Of a stretch of 64,000 nucleotides of DNA, positions 58,144 through 64,000 are shown one piece after another (position 1 is the stretch's first letter; each line of letters opens with the position of its first letter). The stretch is taken from positions 47,034-111,033 of the forward strand of contig NZ_JAJOMC010000009.1 of assembly GCF_021129155.1 (NCBI RefSeq). The letters are read 5' to 3'. The translations under genes were made by a program, and so were the position numbers. This stretch comes from Arthrobacter sp. AK04 (GTDB taxonomy: Bacteria; Actinomycetota; Actinomycetes; Actinomycetales; Micrococcaceae). The notes under the pieces are model-generated. The model saw nothing but the letters and a program-made list of their open reading frames with translations, was not told the origin of the DNA and ran no database searches.

Positions 58144-58827
58144 CTAGAGGAGGCGGCGCTCGGCCGCCCACTTGGTCAGCTCATGGCGGCTGGAAAGCTG
58201 CAGCTTCCGCAGGACCGCTGAGACGTGGGTTTCCACCGTCTTGATGCTGATGAACAGTTGCTTGGCCACTTCCTTGTAGCTGTAACCGCGGGCGATGAGG
58301 CGCATGACCTCAAGTTCCCGGGCGGACAGCTTGTCCAGTTCGTCGTCGGCAATGTCCGCGGGGGCGGTACCGAAAGCGTCCAGGACGAAGCCTGCCAGCC
58401 GCGGCGAGAAGACCGCGTCCCCGCCGGCAACGCGGTACACGGCGTCGGTGATTTCCGCCCCCGAGATGGTCTTGGTGACGTAGCCGCGCGCCCCCGCCCG
58501 GATCACCGCCACAACGTCCTCGGCAGCGTCCGAGACACTGAGGGCGAGGAACTTGGTGGCAGGCAGCACGGCAGCGGAACCGGCGATGACCTCCCGGCCC
58601 CCGCCGCCAAGGCCGCCGGGCAGGTGAACGTCCAGCAGCACCACGTCCGGACGCTGCTGCGCAATGACGGCGATGGCCTGTTCCACCGTCGCCGCCTCAC
58701 CCACCACCTGGATACTGGGGTCCAGGTCCGCTTTCAGGCCGGAGCGGAAGATCGCGTGGTCGTCCACAATGACCACCCGGGCCGACCTTGCGGCCGGAGC
58801 CGACCCCGGTCCCTGTGTTGCATTCAT
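58144..58827 (-). CDS. NarL/LuxR-family response regulator
   Basis: A 227-residue regulator with a receiver domain (VVIVDDHAIFRSGLKADL, phosphoacceptor D66 in VVLLDVHLPGG, K in RGYVTKTISG) and a C-terminal LuxR-type HTH (LSARELEVMRLIARGYSYKE, VAKQLFISIKTVETHVSAVL). Its start overlaps the upstream kinase stop by 4 bases, so the two form a translationally coupled two-component system. The likely targets are envelope-stress functions, inferred from the PspC genes nearby. Confidence 0.94.
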   Translation of the reverse strand: MNATQGPGSAPAARSARVVIVDDHAIFRSGLKADLDPSIQVVGEAATVEQAIAVIAQQRPDVVLLDVHLPGGLGGGGREVIAGSAAVLPATKFLALSVSDAAEDVVAVIRAGARGYVTKTISGAEITDAVYRVAGGDAVFSPRLAGFVLDAFGTAPADIADDELDKLSARELEVMRLIARGYSYKEVAKQLFISIKTVETHVSAVLRKLQLSSRHELTKWAAERRLL

Positions 58828-60260
58828 GGCTTGCCTTCCGTGCTCTCCTGGGTGGCGGCGGGGAAGCCCAGCCGCACCTCCGTGCCTTCGCTGCTGCTGG
58901 TGATTGCAGCCGTGCCGCCATGGCGGTTCATGCGTCCGATGATGGATTCCCTGACCCCGAGCCTGTCCTCCGGCACGTGCTGCAGCTCAAATCCGGGGCC
59001 GCGGTCCTTGATGAAGACCTCGGTGCGGCCGCCGGAGACCTCCAGATAGACCGAGACCGTCCCTCCCCCGTGGCGGGACGCGTTGAGCATGGCCTCCCGG
59101 CTTGCCTGGATCAGCGCTTCATGGCCTTCCGTGACGGCTGTGTCCCCCACGCATACCACCTCGACGGCGTTGCCCAGCAGGTCCTCCACCTCGGCGGCCA
59201 CGGCCTTGATCCGGTCCGACAGTTGCCCGGCGTCCTTGCCGGGATCCGCGAAAAGCCAGCCCCGCAGCTCACGTTCCTGGGCACGGGCCAGCCGGAGGAC
59301 ATCGTGCTCATTGGCCGCCCGCCGCTGGATCAGGGCCAGCGTCTGCAGCACCGAGTCATGAAGGTGGGCGGCAATCTCGGCCCGTTCGGTTTCCCGGATC
59401 CTGCCGGCCCGCTCGGTTTCCAGGTCCCGCCAGAACTTCAGCGCCCACGGCAGCAGGACCAGCACCACCCCGCCGAGGACAGCCACAGAGGCCAGCAGCG
59501 CCAGCCAGGTCTGCTCCCAGGAACCGGAGCCGGAGACCATCACCAGGACGCCGGCCACCACGAGCGCCAGGCCCGCCGCAAGCCGGGCCCAGCCCCCTGC
59601 CTGGTCCGCCTTGGTTTTGTCCACCAGCCCCGCCCGCCGGGTTTCGTCCAGCTGCATCCACGCAATGGAGGCACCGCCAAGCACTGCAGCTGCCGGTATG
59701 AGTGTCCCCAGTGGCACATTTACGCCCAGCAGTTGGGCGATCAGGATGCCTGCCACCAGCAGCAGCCCGGCCCCAAGCAAAATTTCCTTGCCGTACCGCA
59801 TCTCCCGAAACCGGAACCAGGGCGGCCGCACGGCCTCGGACAGGGGCATTCCGGCGTCCGCCGGCGCGGGGTATTCACGGCCTCCCGGAGCGGCAGTATC
59901 TGCGCGAGGGCCGTCGCCGGGAACGGCGGGCGCAGCGGTGACGGACGGAGCCATTACGCCGCCGGACGGGCCCGCGGACCAGGGAACTGCGGCCGGCACA
60001 CCCTCACGGCTGACGGCCGGTGCAATGGGCGACGGCGGCCGGCGCGCCTGCCGCCGTTCGCTTTCGTCAGCAGTGGGGACCATGATCCACAACCAGGCGT
60101 AGAAGACGACGCCGGCCCCGCCAGCCAGCGAGGCCAGGACCATTGCCACCCGCACGTGAACCACCGGCACCCCGAGGTGGGCGGCAAGACCTGAGCACAC
60201 GCCTGCAATGAAGCGGTCGCTGCGGCGGACCAGCGGGAGGCGGGCGGGGACGGTTGTCAT
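58824..60260 (-). CDS. Sensor histidine kinase with N-terminal PspC domain
   Basis: A 478-residue protein. The N-terminal ~70 residues are a PspC domain (LVRRSDRFIAGVCSGLAAHL, GVVFYAWLWIMVPTADESER), then a Pro/Ala-rich linker, four hydrophobic helices (LLLVAGILIAQLLGVNV and others), and a HisKA_3-type kinase: the phosphoacceptor is in RAEIAAHLHDSVLQTLALIQ, the N-box is SREAMLNASRHGGG, and a compact ATPase domain ends RLGFPA. This layout is known in actinobacterial envelope-stress kinases. It overlaps the LuxR-type regulator gene and is divergent from PspC/LiaF-like genes. Confidence 0.92.
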   Translation of the reverse strand: MTTVPARLPLVRRSDRFIAGVCSGLAAHLGVPVVHVRVAMVLASLAGGAGVVFYAWLWIMVPTADESERRQARRPPSPIAPAVSREGVPAAVPWSAGPSGGVMAPSVTAAPAVPGDGPRADTAAPGGREYPAPADAGMPLSEAVRPPWFRFREMRYGKEILLGAGLLLVAGILIAQLLGVNVPLGTLIPAAAVLGGASIAWMQLDETRRAGLVDKTKADQAGGWARLAAGLALVVAGVLVMVSGSGSWEQTWLALLASVAVLGGVVLVLLPWALKFWRDLETERAGRIRETERAEIAAHLHDSVLQTLALIQRRAANEHDVLRLARAQERELRGWLFADPGKDAGQLSDRIKAVAAEVEDLLGNAVEVVCVGDTAVTEGHEALIQASREAMLNASRHGGGTVSVYLEVSGGRTEVFIKDRGPGFELQHVPEDRLGVRESIIGRMNRHGGTAAITSSSEGTEVRLGFPAATQESTEGKP

Positions 60261-60384
60261 GGATCAATCCAAGCACGGATCAGGGTTCCCAAGCCCGCAT
60301 TCCGCCCGGATCCGGGGTCCGCTCAGGGGCCGTTCAGGGTGTCCCCCAGTAGAGCCGAAGCCCCGCAGGCGGAAGGATCGAAGC

Positions 60385-62034
60385 ATGAACTCGCAAACCC
60401 CCACCCCTGACGACGGCCACCCAACCGAGCCCATCCCCAAGCGGGAAAACGAAAACCCCACGTTGCCCCTCCTGCCGCCTGATCAGCAGGCGCCTTCCGG
60501 CTCACCGGATCCCGCATCGGCGTCGGGCGCGGCCCCGGAAGAGGAACAGAAGCACGAACAGGAGCAGGAAGACCAGGACGGCTCCAGCCACGGATCCACT
60601 CGGGACCACGCGCCGCAGGACAGCGCCGGCGCGGCTTATGCCGGGCAGCCGGCCGGATACTTCCCGGGCCAGGACAATCCCGGTGGCGGCAATCCTGGCC
60701 AGGGCTCCCGCGGCTACCCCTATGCCGATGCACCCAACCAACAGTCCGACTTTTTCCGCTGGGTGCGCAGCCATGGGATCACCCGCGGCCAGGACCGCTG
60801 GATCGGCGGCGTCTCGAGCGGCATCGCGCAGCGCCTGGGCATCGACCCGCTGATCGTCCGCGGCGTCTTCCTCGTGATGACGCTGTTCGCTGGCATCGGT
60901 GTACTTTTCTATGGCCTGGCGTGGGCCTTCCTGCCAGAGCCCGATGGAAGGATCCATGTCCAGGAAGCCGGCGCAGGGCGCTGGACCAGCGGCATGACCG
61001 GTTCCCTGGTCGCCGTAATCCTCGGCTTCAGCGGACTGGGAGGCGATTTTTGGGGCTGGAGCAACCACGGCTTCGGCGCCTTCCTCTGGACCCTCTTCTG
61101 GGTTGGCGGTGCCATCTATCTGGTCTACTACCTCGCGCAGCGTAACAAAGCAGCGGTTGGAACACCGGCGGGCGCAGCGGCATCAGGGACCACGTCCTAT
61201 GCGGGCACCACCTATCCCGGCACCACCACGCACTCTGCCGCACCCTCTGCTGCAACCGCTCCCCCGTACTCGGACGTGGCAGGGACCGGGCCGTTCACTG
61301 GCAGCCCGTACGGTGCCGCCGGATCCGGCAGCGGCGGATGGGACTACAAAGGCACCGGCAGCACTTGGCAACCACAGGGACCGCCACCGGCACCCAAGGT
61401 GCGCCCCGCAGGTCCCGGCGCCCCCGCCGTCGCCATCGCTGCCGGCAGCGCACTGATTGTCGGCGCCGGACTGAAAGCCCTGGACGTCACCAACATCATC
61501 GACCTTGGTGACTCCACAAACGCCATCGCCTGGGCCAGCGCGGCAGCAGTCCTGGGCCTCGGAATCCTCATCCTGGGCTTCCGCGGCCGGACCTCGGGCA
61601 TCCTGTCGTTCTTTGCGGTGGCAGCCCTCGTCACGGGAGGAATCTTCAACGTGGTGGGCAACAACGGCGAGCGTGTCCGCTTCCAGGAAGTCGACTGGGC
61701 ACCCACCAGCATCCAGCAGGCAAGCGAAGGGCTGAACATCACGGCAGGACGCGGCACGGTTGACCTCACCGCGCTCGACCTGGACGCACCCCTTGAGTCC
61801 GAGGTGCTGGTCCCCCTTGATTTCACCGCCAGCAACGTCACGGTGGTCATCCCTGACTCCGTCCCCGTGGACATCCGCGCCGACATGACCCTGGGCAACC
61901 TCGCGGAAGGCGGCAGCCAGCGCGGCGGGACAACCACACGCGAAAGCAGCTACAACACCGACAAGCCCGGCAGCCACCTGGTCATCGAGATCGACGGCAC
62001 CGTCAGCAACGTCACCATTGAGGAAGGTAACTGA
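60385..62034 (+). CDS. PspC-domain membrane protein with LiaF-like C-terminal domain
   Basis: A 549-residue protein. The N-terminal ~130 residues are disordered and Pro/Gly/Gln-rich. A PspC domain follows (QDRWIGGVSSGIAQRLGIDP, LFAGIGVLFYGLAWAFLPEP), then several hydrophobic helices separated by Thr/Ser/Ala/Gly-rich linkers, and a C-terminal beta-rich domain (GRGTVDLTALDLDAPLESEV, NVTVVIPDSVPVDIRADMTL) resembling LiaF/cell-wall-active antibiotic response domains. ATG 60385 has GGAAGGA upstream. It is the first of three small-membrane-protein genes divergent from a PspC kinase and is probably the module's antagonist or sensor partner. Confidence 0.88.
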   Translation: MNSQTPTPDDGHPTEPIPKRENENPTLPLLPPDQQAPSGSPDPASASGAAPEEEQKHEQEQEDQDGSSHGSTRDHAPQDSAGAAYAGQPAGYFPGQDNPGGGNPGQGSRGYPYADAPNQQSDFFRWVRSHGITRGQDRWIGGVSSGIAQRLGIDPLIVRGVFLVMTLFAGIGVLFYGLAWAFLPEPDGRIHVQEAGAGRWTSGMTGSLVAVILGFSGLGGDFWGWSNHGFGAFLWTLFWVGGAIYLVYYLAQRNKAAVGTPAGAAASGTTSYAGTTYPGTTTHSAAPSAATAPPYSDVAGTGPFTGSPYGAAGSGSGGWDYKGTGSTWQPQGPPPAPKVRPAGPGAPAVAIAAGSALIVGAGLKALDVTNIIDLGDSTNAIAWASAAAVLGLGILILGFRGRTSGILSFFAVAALVTGGIFNVVGNNGERVRFQEVDWAPTSIQQASEGLNITAGRGTVDLTALDLDAPLESEVLVPLDFTASNVTVVIPDSVPVDIRADMTLGNLAEGGSQRGGTTTRESSYNTDKPGSHLVIEIDGTVSNVTIEEGN

Positions 62035-62035
62035 C

Positions 62036-62320
62036 ATGAGCAGCCAGACACCGGCACCGGACCCGTACATTCCGGGAAGCACCACGGCCGCGCACACCGG
62101 CTCCGTCCCTCCCACGGGGGCGCGGGTGGGAACCATCGTTTGGGGCCTGATCGTGGTGGCCCTCGCAGCCCTGATCATCATCGCCCAGCTCGGAATCGTC
62201 ACCCTCAACGGGACCTACGTCCTGATCGGGCTCATGATCGGGGCGGGTGCGGCCCTGGTGGTCGGAGGACTCCTTTCCGCCCGGAAAGGTGACAACAGCA
62301 CCGCAACACGGAAGTCTTGA
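62036..62320 (+). CDS. Small two-helix membrane protein
   Basis: A 94-residue protein with a polar Pro/Thr-rich N-terminus (~35 residues) and two membrane helices (VGTIVWGLIVVALAALIIIA and TYVLIGLMIGAGAALVVGGL) separated by the short turn QLGIVTLNG. AGGAAGG precedes the ATG, and the gene lies 1 base after the PspC/LiaF-like stop and 3 bases before the next PspC gene. No family is recognised; co-location suggests a part in the same envelope-stress module. Confidence 0.8.
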   Translation: MSSQTPAPDPYIPGSTTAAHTGSVPPTGARVGTIVWGLIVVALAALIIIAQLGIVTLNGTYVLIGLMIGAGAALVVGGLLSARKGDNSTATRKS

Positions 62321-62323
62321 ACC

Positions 62324-62581
62324 ATGGATAAATTCTTCAGCATTGTCAGGGGCCTGGGCCTGAAACGCGGACCCCAGCGCATCCTCGGAGGCGTGCTGGG
62401 AGGGATCGCAGCAAAGCTCAACGTGGACGTCGCCTACGTCCGGATTGCCTTCCTCCTTTTTGCGCTCCTCCCCGGCCCGGCCTTCGTTTTCTACCTTGTG
62501 GCCTGGGTAATCCTGCCGGACCAGCGGAACGTCATCCCGCTGCAGGCGTTCCTCGACAGGCGGTCACTGAACCGCCCGTAA
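62324..62581 (+). CDS. Small PspC-domain protein
   Basis: An 85-residue protein consisting essentially of a PspC domain: LKRGPQRILGGVLGGIAAKL, NVDVAYVRIAFLLFALLPGP and AFVFYLVAWVILPDQRN. One to two membrane helices are present. PspC proteins bind phage-shock-type regulators at the membrane. It ends the three-gene operon, followed by a perfect terminator hairpin. Confidence 0.9.
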   Translation: MDKFFSIVRGLGLKRGPQRILGGVLGGIAAKLNVDVAYVRIAFLLFALLPGPAFVFYLVAWVILPDQRNVIPLQAFLDRRSLNRP

Positions 62582-62593
62582 ACACCGCCGCAC

Positions 62594-62627
62594 AGGGCCC
62601 CGTTCCTCCACTGAGGAACGGGGCCCT
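62594..62627 (+). terminator. Terminator after the PspC operon
   Basis: AGGGCCCCGTTCCTC (62594-62608) and GAGGAACGGGGCCCT (62613-62627) form a perfect 15-bp stem with a CACT loop, starting 13 bases after the last PspC stop. A weak T-rich tail (TCGTGT) follows. Confidence 0.75.
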
Positions 62628-62731
62628 TCGTGTAACCAGTTTGTGTCGTACCGCACACACCGCACTAGACTCTATGTGAGCTCAGCGTGGCGCTCTGCCT
62701 GTAAACCCTCTCCCCAGGATTTGAGCGAGAC

Positions 62732-63757
<1,026 letters not shown>

Positions 63758-63832
63758 GCCGTTCCCCTGAAGTGTGCTGGCCGCCGAAGTGTCCTGTCCG
63801 GCTGGACCGGCTGCCCGTCCTAGGCTGGGAGC

Positions 63833-63940
63833 ATGACACTCGACCCCGGTTCGGCCGCCATCATCCAGCTTGCATGGGCCCGGCGCCTGGGACTGGATGA
63901 TGGCGCCTTCAGTTCCGCCCTTGCCTCCGGGGAACGCATC
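63833..63940 (+). CDS. Truncated gene at window end
   Basis: An ATG at 63833, preceded by GGGAGC, opens a frame MTLDPGSAAIIQLAWARRLG followed by LDDGAFSSALASGERIV. It is cut by a low-quality G/C-homopolymer tail from about 63941. Too little remains to name a family; sequence downstream of base ~63940 should not be translated. Confidence 0.5.
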
Positions 63941-64000
63941 GTGCCCCCCCCCCCGGGCGGGGCGGCCCGCGCGGTTGGGGGGGGGGTGGGGCCCCGGGGG

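Overview
The window is high-GC actinobacterial DNA, most likely from an Arthrobacter/Pseudarthrobacter-type member of the Micrococcaceae. The basis is the protein sequences themselves (actinobacterial RpoB/RpoC, SecY, EF-Tu and EF-G), the use of GTG and TTG starts, a mycothiol-synthase-like double-GNAT family and the gene order. No database search was possible. The two ends of the window are cut: the first gene lacks its start, and the last ~60 bases are G/C homopolymer runs that look like poor sequence.

Region 1 (1-10,000) holds the distal part of a Flp/Tad pilus operon on the + strand: TadE-like, TadG-like, CpaB-like, CpaE-like ATPase, TadA/CpaF ATPase, TadB and TadC, several joined by stop/start overlaps. 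It is followed by a short Hpt-like protein lacking the phosphoacceptor histidine, an OmpR-type response regulator on the opposite strand, and a membrane sensor histidine kinase.

Region 2 (10,100-56,450) is the ribosomal/RNA-polymerase superoperon, almost entirely on the - strand. Transcription runs from high to low coordinates: tRNA-Trp, secE, nusG, rplK, rplA, two GNAT genes, rplJ, rplL, rpoB, rpoC, rpsL, rpsG, fusA, tuf, the S10 operon (rpsJ to rpsQ), the spc operon (rplN to rplO), secY, adk, map, infA, rpmJ, rpsM, rpsK, rpoA, rplQ and truA. The block is interrupted by unrelated genes: a sugar ABC transporter plus a P1-family peptidase between map and infA, a GH1 glycosidase and a 41-residue membrane protein between rpsJ and tuf, the paired GNATs between rplA and rplJ, and a thiolase, a YbaK-family protein and a lipoprotein between rplL and rpoB. 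rpsN/rpsZ (S14) and rpsD (S4) are absent from their common positions. Many transcription units end in strong hairpins, and candidate promoters and a probable L10 leader can be placed.

Region 3 (56,700-64,000) holds a class I PLP aminotransferase, a two-component system whose kinase carries an N-terminal PspC domain, a divergent PspC/LiaF-like membrane protein operon (a likely envelope-stress module), phosphofructokinase, and a gene cut by the window end.

The most unusual non-coding signal is a repeat family built from an approximately 15-base unit (GACGCTCT[A/C]TCACTT) spaced every 31-33 bases and arranged as head-on inverted arrays. It occurs twice in the 0.94 kb gap that separates the S10 and spc operons and once between the convergent aminotransferase and response-regulator genes. 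A second, shorter palindromic element is shared between 9,980 and 39,437.
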